Origin: Tuberibacillus calidus DSM 17572
GTDB lineage: Bacteria; Bacillota; Bacilli; Bacillales; Sporolactobacillaceae
Length of the DNA stretch: 64,000 nucleotides
Reading direction: 5' to 3'
Assembly (NCBI RefSeq): GCF_000430685.1
Contig: NZ_AUMM01000022.1
Span: 1 to 64,000 of the forward strand
Below, piece by piece: positions 20,777 to 28,986 of the stretch. Position 1 is the first letter of the stretch, and the number at the start of each line of letters is the position of its first letter. The position numbers and the translations under genes were made by a program. The notes under the pieces are model-generated. The model was not told where the DNA came from. It worked only from the letters and a program-made list of their open reading frames with translations, and did no database searches.

Positions 20777-20806
20777 AGCCGGCGTCAGTGGACGTCGGCT
20801 TTTTTA
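20777..20806 (+). terminator. Terminator of the LCP gene
   Basis: A 10-bp stem with one wobble (20777-20786 with 20791-20800), a 4-base loop and a T run. Confidence 0.85.
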
Positions 20807-21094
20807 AAGGATAAGAAAGTATAAAAATTCGGGTCTACCACAGTGGTGTAAACTGTGTATTTTTTACGCTTCTAATATAAGAAAACGTCGCGCAAATACT
20901 CGATACGCGGAATTTCCGTATCGAGAACGATAAAAACCCCACGCAACATCCAGAAATCGATAACATGTTATTCAGTTTCAGACGTTTTGCAAATCCCAAA
21001 GCGGATTAATTGGTAAGAATTATCAGTTTTCAGGCTAACAAAACAGCAATAGAGGTAGCCAAAAGGGTTGCTTTGGCAGGAAAGGGCCAACTAC
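20807..21094. other. Intergenic region with a 9-bp hairpin
   Basis: No gene is visible. A perfect 9-bp inverted repeat (20899-20907, ctcgatacg, with 20917-20925, cgtatcgag) stands out; it has no T run. The segment leads into the 146-bp repeat array. Confidence 0.4.
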
Positions 21095-21635
21095 AAAGCC
21101 ATTCATGTGTGGAAATAATATGCTTTTACCGATTACGTATCAAAACGCAAGTGCGAAAGTGTCAAAACGATATGCTTTTGTTGAAAACGAGCCAAATTGC
21201 CACCTAAAAACTTCCAATTCACCGGATTGCATATTATTTCAAGGCGGTTCGTGTACGGAAATAATATGCTTTTTCCGATTGCATATTAAAACGCTGGTGC
21301 AAAAGCGTCAAAATGATATGCTTTTGTTGAAAACGAGCCAAATTGCCACCTAAAAACTTCCAATTCGCTGGATTGCATATTATTTCAAGATGGTTTGTGC
21401 GCGGAAATAATATGCTTTTTCCGATTGCGTATCAAAACAGCCGATCGAAAAGGCCAAAATGATATGCTTTTGGCAAAAACGGTCCAAATTACCGCCTAAA
21501 AACTTCCAATTCACTGGATTGCGTATCATTTCAAGGCGGTTTGTGTGCAGAAATGATATGCTTTTTCCGATTGCATATTAAAACGCTGGTGCAAAAGCCT
21601 CAAAATGATATGCTTTTGTTGAAAACGGCCTTTAT
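21095..21635. repeat. Tandem array of 146-bp palindromic repeats
   Basis: About 3.6 units with a constant period of 146 bp; the landmark ggaaataatatgc recurs at 21111, 21257 and 21403, and as agaaatgatatgc at 21549. Each unit carries a core related to taatatgc four times in alternating orientation, so neighbouring cores pair: for example gcatattatttc with gaaataatatgc (12 bp) across unit borders and taatatgc with gcatatta (8 bp) inside. Short open frames inside the units repeat with them and are not genes. No transposase lies next to the array. Confidence 0.85.
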
Positions 21636-21920
21636 CGACTGTTTCGTAATAAAAAATAGTTCCAAAAAATCTTTAATGCCGAGCCGATCGAACATTTTAG
21701 CTTACGGTTGGCGAAAATGCTGTCAGATAAGACATACCGAGAAAAAATATAATGGATTTTCACTTCCTCCATAGGTTTCGGTCATTACTTAAAAAACCGG
21801 GCGTATGCCCGGTTTTTCTTATATCTGCGCGATCATTTGCCGTTTCATTAATCATGCTGTACGCGGTAGATGAAAGAATACAAATATTGGTTATTCTCTC
21901 CTCGAAAAGAGCAGTTTCCC

Positions 21921-22542
21921 CATTATATGTATGCTAAATGCCATTTTCACAAAGTCTCCTGCTTAAAATGGCTTTTAGAACCCCTCTAAATGCCATTTTG
22001 GACTGCATCCGATTTTAAAATGGCTAATAGAATACAGATATTGGTAAAATAACCCTCGTAGCAAGTTGGTTTTTCCAGTTAATGTATGCTAAACGCCGTT
22101 TTCACAAAATCCAAGGCGCGAAATGGCTTTTAGGACCGTTCTATATGCCATTTTAAATTGCCCACGATTTTAAAATGGTTAATAGGATACAGATAATGGA
22201 AAAATAGCCCACGTAACGAGCGGGTTTTTCCAGAAAGTGTATCCTAAATACCATTTCGAAAAATTCTTTGGCTCGAAATGGCTTTTAGAACCGCTCTATA
22301 CGCCATTTTGGACTGCCCTCGATTTTAAAATGGCTAATAGGATACAAATTTTGGTATAATGTCCCTCGTTGCAAGTGGGCTTTTCCAGTTAATGTATGCT
22401 AAACGCCGTTTTCACAAAATCCAAGGTACGAAATGGCTTTTAGAACCGTTCTATATGCCATTTTATATTGCCCACGTTTTTAAAATGGCTGATAGGATAC
22501 AGAAATTAGTAAAACACCCTCATTAAGAGCGAGTTTTCCCGG
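21921..22542. repeat. Tandem array of 155-bp palindromic repeats
   Basis: Four units; the landmark atg(c)ctaaa recurs at 21931, 22086, 22242 and 22396, giving periods of 155, 156 and 154. Each unit has gccatttt, aaaatggc, gccatttt, aaaatggc in alternating orientation (first unit at 21940, 21965, 21992, 22017), so two outer hairpins or one central hairpin (aaaatggc...tttaga with tctaaa...gccatttt) can form. The outer arms read gtatcctaaa and ctaataggatac. A second hairpin with arms ggaaaaa and tttttcc separates the units. It is unrelated in sequence to the 146-bp array but built the same way. The remaining bases to 22734 hold no gene. Confidence 0.85.
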
Positions 22543-22734
22543 AAAATGGTCACTTATCTTGCCAACATCCTTTTCCTACATTTACTTTCCAACACAATGA
22601 TCCGTCAGCTAAAACAAGAAACACTATTGATTCAGTTTTAAAACCCGTGCCACTTTTCAAACAAATTGTTCGAAAGTCGAAGGAGTTTCTTGTAAAATAG
22701 GGATGTACGGATTTTTTTAATAAAGCGAGGGATC

Positions 22735-23991
22735 ATGATGGAGACTAGCTTTTTCCAAAACAACCGGAAACGCTTCCTGGAGGGGCTTCCGGACAAATCG
22801 CTCTCTGTTTTTTTTGCAGGTGAAGCCCCAACGTCCTCCGGTGACCAAACTCACCCCTTTGTACCGAATCGAAACTTTTATTATCTCTCAGGCATTGAAG
22901 AACCAAAAATCATCCTCGTTCTTTCTAAGTTCGAAGGTAAAACCGAAGCGCGTCTTTTTGTTGAGAAACCCGACCCCGTTATGGCCCGGTGGATTGGCGA
23001 GGCGATGACAAAAGAAGAAGCCGCTCAAGCTTCAGGCATTGAAGTGAAAAATGTTTACTACTTGGATGAATTCCATGGCTTTCTCCAAGGCCAGTTCCTC
23101 CTTGCCGGATATGAACATCTGTATCTCGACCTCGAACGGCGTTCATGGGACGCACCGCAGACGACCGCACAAGTTTTTGCCAATGAAGTCAAAGCGCGTT
23201 ATCCGTTTCTTCAGATACATAACGCCTACAACGCCATTTGCGACATGCGCTTGATTAAAAGCCAAGAAGAAATCGAATACATTCGTCAAGCCGGGAAAAT
23301 CACGTCTGACGGCATTAAATATTTGATGAAAAATGCCAAACCCGGCATGAAGGAATATGAATTAGAGGCGTATTTTGATTTTGTGTTAAAATCCAACGGC
23401 GTTAAGCATCATGCCTTCCATACAATCGCTGCTGCTGGAAAAAATGCCACCATCCTGCACTATGAAAACAATAACGGCACGGCGGAAGATGGTGACCTCA
23501 TGCTCCTCGACCTCGGCGCCCAATACAAGCTTTATAATGCCGATATCAGCTACACGTTCCCGATCAACGGCAAATTCAGCGAACGGCAAAAAACGATTTA
23601 CAACATCGTTTTAAAAGCTCTGCGCGAAGTGACCGCTATGATTAAACCGGGCCTTCCGTTCAGCGAGCTGCAGGAAAAAACGAAAGCCATTTTAGCTGAA
23701 GAGTGCATTGCGATCGGGCTCATTGAAAAACCCGAGGAGCTTTCCAAATACTATTTCCATGGCGTCAGCCACCCGCTCGGTCTCGACACCCACGATGTCG
23801 GCCGCATCCGCGACCGCGAACTGAAACCGGGCATGGTGTTAACGATTGAACCCGGCCTTTACATTGAAGAAGAAGGCATTGGCGTGCGCATTGAGGACGA
23901 TGTTGTCGTCACCGAAAACGGCGTCGAAGTATTAACAACGGACTTACCGCGCACAGTCGAGGAAATCGAAGCGTTTATGGCGAATCGGTAA
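22735..23991 (+). CDS. Xaa-Pro aminopeptidase (aminopeptidase P, M24B)
   Basis: 418 residues. The N-terminal creatinase-like domain (about 1-160; PNRNFYYLSGIEEP) is followed by the pita-bread catalytic domain (about 175-410). The five metal ligands can be placed: Asp in LLDLGAQY and NADISYTFP, His in GVSHPLGLDTHD, and Glu in TIEPGLYIEE and VRIEDDVVV. It releases N-terminal residues preceding proline from peptides in the cytoplasm. The start is ATGATG after GCGAGGGA; either ATG is possible. The gene is separated by 50 bases from the aldo/keto reductase gene and may be co-transcribed with it. Confidence 0.93.
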   Translation: MMETSFFQNNRKRFLEGLPDKSLSVFFAGEAPTSSGDQTHPFVPNRNFYYLSGIEEPKIILVLSKFEGKTEARLFVEKPDPVMARWIGEAMTKEEAAQASGIEVKNVYYLDEFHGFLQGQFLLAGYEHLYLDLERRSWDAPQTTAQVFANEVKARYPFLQIHNAYNAICDMRLIKSQEEIEYIRQAGKITSDGIKYLMKNAKPGMKEYELEAYFDFVLKSNGVKHHAFHTIAAAGKNATILHYENNNGTAEDGDLMLLDLGAQYKLYNADISYTFPINGKFSERQKTIYNIVLKALREVTAMIKPGLPFSELQEKTKAILAEECIAIGLIEKPEELSKYYFHGVSHPLGLDTHDVGRIRDRELKPGMVLTIEPGLYIEEEGIGVRIEDDVVVTENGVEVLTTDLPRTVEEIEAFMANR

Positions 23992-24042
23992 AAAAAAGCT
24001 ACGGAGACAAGTTAGAAAGTCTTTTTAAGGAGGGTTTCACTA

Positions 24043-24984
24043 TTGGAATACCGCAGAGTCGGAAGATCCGGATTAAAGGTGAGCGAGATCAGCCTTGGTA
24101 GCTGGCTCACTTACGGCGGTTATGTCGCGGAGGAAAATGCCATTAACACGATTCATAAAGCTTATGACCTCGGCATTAACTTTTTTGATACCGCCAATGT
24201 CTATATGCGCGGCGAAGCGGAAAAAGTGGTAGGTAAAGCGATTAAGGCGTTTAACCGTGATTCCATCGTGCTAGCCACCAAAGTTTTTTGGCCAATGGGT
24301 GACGGCCCGAATGACCGCGGCTTGTCGCGCAAGCACATCATGGAGCAAGCCCATGCCAGCTTAAAACGGCTCGATGTCGATTACGTCGATATTTACTATT
24401 GCCACCGTCATGACCCGGAAACACCGGTCGATGAAACTTTAAGAGCTATGGATGATCTCGTCCGCCAAGGCAAGGTGCTTTATGTCGGTGTCAGTGAATG
24501 GACAGCAGAACAAATCACGGAAGCTGTGCATATCGCTGACCAAAAACTGCTTGACCGCATCATTGTCAACCAACCGCAATACAGCATGCTTGCCCGGAAA
24601 ATTGAAAGCCAAGTCATTCCCGTATGTGAAAAACATGGCATCGGTCAAGTCGTTTGGTCGCCGCTCGGTCAAGGCGTCTTAACCGGCAAATATAAAAAGG
24701 GCGAAGCGGCACCAGAGGGCAGTCGCGCCGCCTCGACCAATAACGGGATTAAAAATCTTTTAACCGATGAAAATCTGGATAAAGTGGAACAGTTGAAAGG
24801 TGTTGCCGCCGAACTTGGCATAACGGTTGCGCAACTCGCCCTTGCCTGGATTCTTCGCCAACCGAATGTCGCAAGTGCCCTTGTTGGCGCAAGCCGCCCA
24901 GAACAAATCGAAGAAAACGCGAAGGCTTCGGGCGTCAAGTTGGACGAAGAAACGCTCGAGAAAATCGAAGCGATCTTGGCATAA
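24043..24984 (+). CDS. Aldo/keto reductase (Kv-beta-like)
   Basis: An NADPH-dependent oxidoreductase of 313 residues with a TIM barrel. The catalytic tetrad is visible: Asp and Tyr in FFDTANVYMRGEAE, Lys in LATKVFWPMG and His in YYCHRHDPETPVDE. The NADP-binding end has GASRPEQIEENAKA. It matches the bacterial homologues of the potassium-channel beta subunit; the substrate is unknown. The start is TTG, with AAGGAGGG about 8 bases upstream, a strong site that supports the unusual codon. Two hairpins follow the stop, of which that at 25072 looks like the terminator. Confidence 0.9.
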   Translation: MEYRRVGRSGLKVSEISLGSWLTYGGYVAEENAINTIHKAYDLGINFFDTANVYMRGEAEKVVGKAIKAFNRDSIVLATKVFWPMGDGPNDRGLSRKHIMEQAHASLKRLDVDYVDIYYCHRHDPETPVDETLRAMDDLVRQGKVLYVGVSEWTAEQITEAVHIADQKLLDRIIVNQPQYSMLARKIESQVIPVCEKHGIGQVVWSPLGQGVLTGKYKKGEAAPEGSRAASTNNGIKNLLTDENLDKVEQLKGVAAELGITVAQLALAWILRQPNVASALVGASRPEQIEENAKASGVKLDEETLEKIEAILA

Positions 24985-25026
24985 CGTATGGTTCTTTGTT
25001 TCGACTCGGGGCGGAGGATCCCATGT

Positions 25027-25051
25027 CAAGTCAGACTCATAATCTGACTTG
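25027..25051. other. Hairpin after the aldo/keto reductase gene
   Basis: A perfect 9-bp inverted repeat (25027-25035 with 25043-25051, loop of 7) without a direct T run. Confidence 0.4.
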
Positions 25052-25071
25052 GTAGCTTTTCAGATCATAGA

Positions 25072-25098
25072 AAAAGGGTGCCGCCAGCACCCTTTTAC
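25072..25098. terminator. Bidirectional terminator between convergent genes
   Basis: A stem gggtgc/gcaccc (25076-25081 with 25087-25092) extended by A-T pairs, flanked by A5 on the left and T4 plus more T on the right. It serves the rightward reductase gene and the leftward SGNH gene, whose stop codon overlaps it. Confidence 0.75.
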
Positions 25099-25895
25099 TT
25101 TTTACTTGTAAAATAATTTGCCAAAAGGCCAGCCCAAAGGGATAATCCTTTTTCGTTTGGATACTGCCCTTTGTCATCCAAGTAAGCCTTTAAATCATCC
25201 TCTTCAGGCCATTCGGAAAAATGATCGATGTACGGGATGCCCGCTGTTTTCGCTTTGGCTTCCACTTCTTCTATTCGGTCATTGATGTATGGATTATAGG
25301 TGATGGGGTTTTGCGGCTCGATCATAAAGACTGTCTCCGGTGACTTTTTGAGTATACGGTCCTTAATTAAAAGCGGCACTTGTGAGGAATCGTTCGTGCT
25401 CACTTTCCCCGCATCGTTGATCAAAAGCGACGTAAAGATGACTAAATCCGGCGTTTGATCAGCGATTGGCGCATCTAAATCATTGTTATACACTTCCATC
25501 GATGTTTTACGATCAAAATTCAGCTCAGTGACTTTAAACAAGTTTTCACCGTATGTATGGTTAAGCTTTTCTTCTAATAATGACGCTAACCCACTTATTT
25601 CATGACCACCCGATAGAAGGACATTCACTTGTTCATGATCATTATACGCCGCCTTGATTTTCTTTTTGACTTCGTCGGGGAGCTTTGCCGTTAATTTTTC
25701 CAGATCAGTTGAATCTTGTGTTTTCTCCGAAGAGACCGCCTCTTTTTCGTCATTTGACGCTGCCATCGCATCCGTATATTCCAATGCTTGCGCCTGATTC
25801 TCATGCGCCCGAATTTCATTTTTCCAATGCCATTGTCCGATTACGATCACCGAAATAAAAGCGATTATTGATAATACCACCGCACCAATTTTCAC
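25095..25895 (-). CDS. Membrane-anchored SGNH/GDSL hydrolase-like protein
   Basis: About 266 residues. One N-terminal membrane segment (IGAVVLSIIAFISVIVIG) anchors an extracellular part. A polar linker (about 35-75) is followed by an SGNH-like domain (about 75-265): VNVLLSGGHEI takes the place of the first block, DLVIFTSLLINDAG the third, and a C-terminal DDKGQYPNEKGLSLWA the last, where the usual DGxHxN is not exact. Activity is therefore uncertain; related proteins act on O-acetyl groups of surface glycans. I place the start at the GTG 25895 after GGGTGGGGG, although a GTG four codons upstream (25907) is also possible. Confidence 0.6.
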   Translation of the reverse strand: MKIGAVVLSIIAFISVIVIGQWHWKNEIRAHENQAQALEYTDAMAASNDEKEAVSSEKTQDSTDLEKLTAKLPDEVKKKIKAAYNDHEQVNVLLSGGHEISGLASLLEEKLNHTYGENLFKVTELNFDRKTSMEVYNNDLDAPIADQTPDLVIFTSLLINDAGKVSTNDSSQVPLLIKDRILKKSPETVFMIEPQNPITYNPYINDRIEEVEAKAKTAGIPYIDHFSEWPEEDDLKAYLDDKGQYPNEKGLSLWAGLLANYFTSKK

Positions 25896-25907
25896 ATGTA
25901 CCCCCAC

Positions 25908-26364
25908 CCTTAAACACCAAAAATTTCTATTATTTTTATTTTATCCTATCCTTTCATCGTTCGACAAGCCAAAGTCAAATGGTGCCGCTCTCACAAATCA
26001 ATTTTTCGGGCACGGATCCTTATTCTTCCCTCTGTAATAGAAGCTCTATTGCGGATAGGGAACATGCCCTATAGGCGCATGCCATCTTACAACTTTACAC
26101 TTCTATCTTACACCGCCAATTAGAGGGGTAAATGCTCAAGCTTGAAAATAAATGAATCGTTTTGTATTATTCCGATGGTAAAGGTTCTGGAATGAATCTG
26201 GTAATAAGCATCCCCTTCTGCCACTATGCATTTCTTATTTTCTTCGAACATCACGTATTTAAAAGAAAACAGAAAAAAAACTTTCATTTTTTTGTCGAAA
26301 ATACTATACTTTTGTCGAATATAATAGTATTATAGTCCCAAGATGTATATAAATATTGAACATT
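25908..26364. other. Intergenic region upstream of the riboswitch
   Basis: About 450 bases with no supported gene. AT-rich sequence at 26290-26340 (repeated ttttgtcgaa and tataatag) probably holds the riboswitch promoter, but I cannot fix the -35 and -10 with confidence. Confidence 0.4.
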
Positions 26365-26451
26365 CCGAAAAGGGCAAACTTACTGAAAGATAAGTACGCA
26401 AAGCCACGGGCCTAAGGTCAATATGGCTATGGCAGCCGGGCCGCCGAGGAT
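26365..26451 (+). ncRNA. Cyclic di-GMP-I (GEMM) riboswitch
   Basis: The core of the class I aptamer is present in order: a gggcaaact block, a GAAA tetraloop hairpin with arms acttact and gataagt, then the highly conserved acgcaaagccacgggcctaa, and the second hairpin ending in atggcagccgggccgcc. These contain the A and G residues that sandwich the ligand and the tetraloop receptor. A terminator stem follows within 10 bases, so ligand binding probably controls premature termination. The downstream target is not an ordinary gene; see the entries at 26506 and 26781. Confidence 0.93.
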
Positions 26452-26460
26452 GTAGAAGTA

Positions 26461-26492
26461 TGTCTACGCCTTTTTCGGTGTAGACATTTTTT
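26461..26492 (+). terminator. Expression-platform terminator of the riboswitch
   Basis: A 10-bp stem with one wobble (26461-26470 with 26477-26486) followed by T6, placed directly after the aptamer. Its 5' arm could compete with pairing at the aptamer's closing stem. Whether c-di-GMP favours or prevents termination cannot be read with certainty. Confidence 0.8.
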
Positions 26493-26505
26493 ATGGATGT
26501 AGAAG

Positions 26506-26658
26506 GTGAAAATAATTTTACAGCGGATCATGACTGGTTCCCGAATTAATGTTCGTTTAGGGAATGATGATTGGTTGGATGATGGGGCATTACGGAAAGG
26601 CGGGCCCATGACTCTGCAAAACTTGAATCTACATCCTCATATGGCTATGAACACGTGA
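26506..26658 (+). CDS. Small open frame directly after the riboswitch
   Basis: Fifty codons from a GTG, 14 bases past the terminator T run, with GTAGAAG just before it. The peptide begins MKIILQRIMTGSRINVRLG and ends NLNLHPHMAMNT; no family is recognised and there is no signal or membrane segment. It is the first frame a read-through transcript would meet. It may simply be chance, and it overlaps a small membrane-protein frame on the other strand. Confidence 0.25.
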   Translation: MKIILQRIMTGSRINVRLGNDDWLDDGALRKGGPMTLQNLNLHPHMAMNT

Positions 26659-26736
26659 CACACCGTAACGGAAGACAGTGATGCTTCCCAGCAGGAGGAG
26701 CCCAAAAACCAAAGTAAATCCAATATATGGACCCAT
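26629..26736 (-). CDS. Possible 35-residue single-span membrane peptide
   Basis: The frame starts with ATG at 26736, with GGATAGGGG about 6 bases upstream, and encodes one strong hydrophobic span (YIGFTLVFGLLLLGSITVF) followed by a short basic tail (RYGVSRVHSHMRM). Such peptides are common in spore formers, but this one is not assigned to a family. It lies antisense to the riboswitch-controlled transcript. Confidence 0.4.
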   Translation of the reverse strand: MGPYIGFTLVFGLLLLGSITVFRYGVSRVHSHMRM

Positions 26737-26780
26737 TACACGCCCCTATCCAATAACAATCATTCAAGCATTCGCATTAG

Positions 26781-26849
26781 AAAGAGGTTGACCACCTGAG
26801 GGCGGCCCTCGTATACTTAGGGTAATCCTCAACAGATCAACCTCTTTTT
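26781..26849 (+). terminator. Long-loop terminator ending the riboswitch transcript
   Basis: Perfect 11-bp arms (26781-26791, aaagaggttga, with 26837-26847) followed by a T run; the 45-base loop itself contains a small hairpin around gagggcggccctc. It would end a transcript begun at the riboswitch after about 480 bases. Confidence 0.6.
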
Positions 26850-26925
26850 CACTCTACTGGCACGGTGTTGAACTGCCGTCCACCAATGATGACACTTAGA
26901 AGTGGAGTTTAATCGACTATTACCT

Positions 26926-27186
26926 ATGAACGAAAACAATAAACCACACAAGAACTCTTTATGCTTCAATTTATTTATGATATTTCCATTCCTACTCTTT
27001 ATCATCATATTGTTAACGGTCTTTAATCAAACTTATCTCCCATTTTCACTTGTACATGCACCTTCACGTATAGAGGTGGCGGCTTCTTACGGAGGTATGT
27101 CAAAATGGAGAGCCACTTCAATTATATTTCATCCCGTTTTAGGCAATACAAGATATATAAAGCTGAATGTTTGGGGCGCATTTTGA
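26926..27186 (+). CDS. Possible small membrane protein
   Basis: A frame of 86 residues from ATG 26926 (a GTG eight codons earlier is also open). A basic start (MNENNKPHKNSL) is followed by one long hydrophobic stretch (FLLFIIILLTVFNQTYLPF) and a soluble tail containing RIEVAASYGGMSKW. No family is recognised and no good ribosome binding site is seen, so it may be a non-functional frame. Confidence 0.3.
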   Translation: MNENNKPHKNSLCFNLFMIFPFLLFIIILLTVFNQTYLPFSLVHAPSRIEVAASYGGMSKWRATSIIFHPVLGNTRYIKLNVWGAF

Positions 27187-27325
27187 TAACAAGTCATCAA
27201 CTGTTGACCGGCTATAAGATATATCAATCGATTGCCGATTTTTTATCCAGCATTCAATTGGTAGCCGATCAGTTAAACGGTTAGGTGGAGAACCCATAAA
27301 ATATTTGAGATTTATGGAGGTAAAT

Positions 27326-27493
27326 ATGACTGAGGAAAAACGGAAGGAACGACTGATTAAGGAAATAAACAAAAAGCGCCGTCAGTTAGATGACTTCGCG
27401 AAAAAAAAGGGTTTAAACCACGATGCCACTATAAAATGCAGTCAAGAATTGGACCGATTGATTCTGGAATGGCTCAAAGTCAATCATTTTTAG
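27326..27493 (+). CDS. Spo0E-like sporulation phosphatase
   Basis: A 55-residue helical hairpin protein. The signature SQELDRLILEW near the C terminus is the Spo0E family motif, whose SQELD segment contacts Spo0A. Family members dephosphorylate Spo0A~P and so delay sporulation. The start at 27326 has GGAGG at ideal spacing; upstream in-frame starts do not. It is monocistronic as far as can be seen. This is one of the better indications that the organism forms spores. Confidence 0.88.
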   Translation: MTEEKRKERLIKEINKKRRQLDDFAKKKGLNHDATIKCSQELDRLILEWLKVNHF

Positions 27494-27737
27494 GTTCATG
27501 CATGATCTTTTAAATAAATTGGAACCACAGATTTCCAAACCAACAAAATCCCCCACGGTTTTACCACTTTTTACTGCGTATCACTGCAATTTTCCAACGC
27601 AGGTAAAAAATCCAGCCTAATTTTTTATCATTTAATCCTCATGAAATTATCTGTTAATTTGTTTGTAACATTTAAGGTTTAGGATATTCCCTAGAAAACT
27701 ATCAAACTTAGACTAGCAACAAAGGGGACTCCTGATA

Positions 27738-28712
27738 GTGAAACAACCAATGAAGAAACTTGTCATTTCATCGGTTACCGCAGCATCATTATTTATCCTG
27801 CCCCAATTTTCCGCCTCGGCTAGCGCAGCCACGTTAACCAATACCCATCAAATTTTAAATCAAGGCGACCATAATACGTCTGTGAAAATTTTGCAAGAAA
27901 AATTGCATGCTCTCAAATTATATAACAGCGCCATTGATGGTATTTACGGCGTGAAAACACGGAGTGCGGTAATTGCCTATCAAAAATCTCATAACCTACG
28001 CGTCGATGGCATCGCTGGTCCAGAAACGTTAGGTAGCTTATTCGGCACATCGTCAACAGCTCAAGTCAAATCAAAGGTGACCTATCTCCAACGCGGATCA
28101 AGTGGACAAGCCGTCAAAAACGTTCAAGCGAAGTTAAAAGATTTGGGTTACTTAAAAGGCGGTGTTGACGGGATTTTCGGACCCCAAACAGAGGCTGCGG
28201 TTAAAAGCTTTCAGCGTGCGAATCATCTCGTTGTAGATGGTATCGTTGGACCAAAAACGGAAAGTGCGCTCTCTAGTGCGAAAGCAACCGTTTCTGCTCC
28301 AACGACAAGCAAAGGAACAAATTCCTCCATTAAGCAAATGAGCAAAACCGTATCAAAAGCGGATGCTGTGATTGCCACCGCTAAGAAATATATCGGCGTG
28401 CCCTATGTCTGGGGTGGGGAATCACCGAAGGGATTTGACTGCAGCGGTTTCGTTCAATATGTCATGAGTCAAAATGGCATCTCTGTACCGCGCACGACCT
28501 CGGCACAATACAGCGGCGGGACAGCCGTCTCCACACCGCAAAAAGGGGATTTAGTCTTTTTCTCCACATATAAAAGCGGCCCTTCCCATGTCGGCATTTA
28601 CATCGGGAATGGTCAATTCATCCAAGCCAGCACCTCCAAAGGTGTAATCATCACAAACATGGACAATCCCTATTGGAAGCCGAAATATATCGGTGCGAGA
28701 TCTTATTTCTAA
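27738..28712 (+). CDS. Secreted NlpC/P60 endopeptidase with two PG-binding domains
   Basis: 324 residues. A signal peptide (MKQPMKKLVISSVTAASLFI, ending ...SASA) is followed by two peptidoglycan-binding type 1 domains (about 38-108 and 112-180; DGIYGVKTRSAVIAYQ and DGIFGPQTEAAVKSFQ), a Ser/Thr linker, and an NlpC/P60 domain (about 205-324). The catalytic Cys lies in FDCSGFVQYVM (about residue 235), and His in GPSHVGIYIG. It should cut D-Glu-diaminopimelate bonds of wall peptides. GTG start with AAAGGGGA upstream; terminator at 28719. Confidence 0.92.
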   Translation: MKQPMKKLVISSVTAASLFILPQFSASASAATLTNTHQILNQGDHNTSVKILQEKLHALKLYNSAIDGIYGVKTRSAVIAYQKSHNLRVDGIAGPETLGSLFGTSSTAQVKSKVTYLQRGSSGQAVKNVQAKLKDLGYLKGGVDGIFGPQTEAAVKSFQRANHLVVDGIVGPKTESALSSAKATVSAPTTSKGTNSSIKQMSKTVSKADAVIATAKKYIGVPYVWGGESPKGFDCSGFVQYVMSQNGISVPRTTSAQYSGGTAVSTPQKGDLVFFSTYKSGPSHVGIYIGNGQFIQASTSKGVIITNMDNPYWKPKYIGARSYF

Positions 28713-28718
28713 TAATTA

Positions 28719-28745
28719 AAAGAGGCCTCAGAGCCTCTTTTTTTA
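28719..28745 (+). terminator. Terminator of the NlpC/P60 gene
   Basis: The stem agaggc/gcctct (28721-28726 with 28733-28738), extended by A-T pairs, is followed by T8. Confidence 0.85.
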
Positions 28746-28794
28746 TGCAGGAATGAAAGCCTATCATTTTTCAAGACCGCATAAGGACATTAAA

Positions 28795-28828
28795 GGCTCT
28801 GCCTTCGCCATTTAGGCTTGGCAGAGCC
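28795..28828. other. Perfect hairpin in the NlpC-motS intergenic region
   Basis: Arms ggctctgcc (28795-28803) and ggcagagcc (28820-28828); further copies of gagcctaa and gcagagcc occur to 28872. There is no T run. The remainder of 28746-28986 shows nothing else. Confidence 0.4.
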
Positions 28829-28986
28829 AAGTTTACTTAATATGAGCCTAATTTTTTTAGCAGAGCCTAATCTCCCATTTGCTGATTCAAACTAACAGGC
28901 ACAACTAGACTTTTCTAAATAAAAATTTTTATCCCCGAGCGTATCTAGAATGATAGGCGTTGCTTAGAAGTCTTTGCCTTCGCTTG

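Noticed and set aside
21010-21774. Repeated open frames encoding related 65-82 residue peptides
   Set aside because: They repeat with the 146-bp units, have no binding sites and end in repeat sequence.
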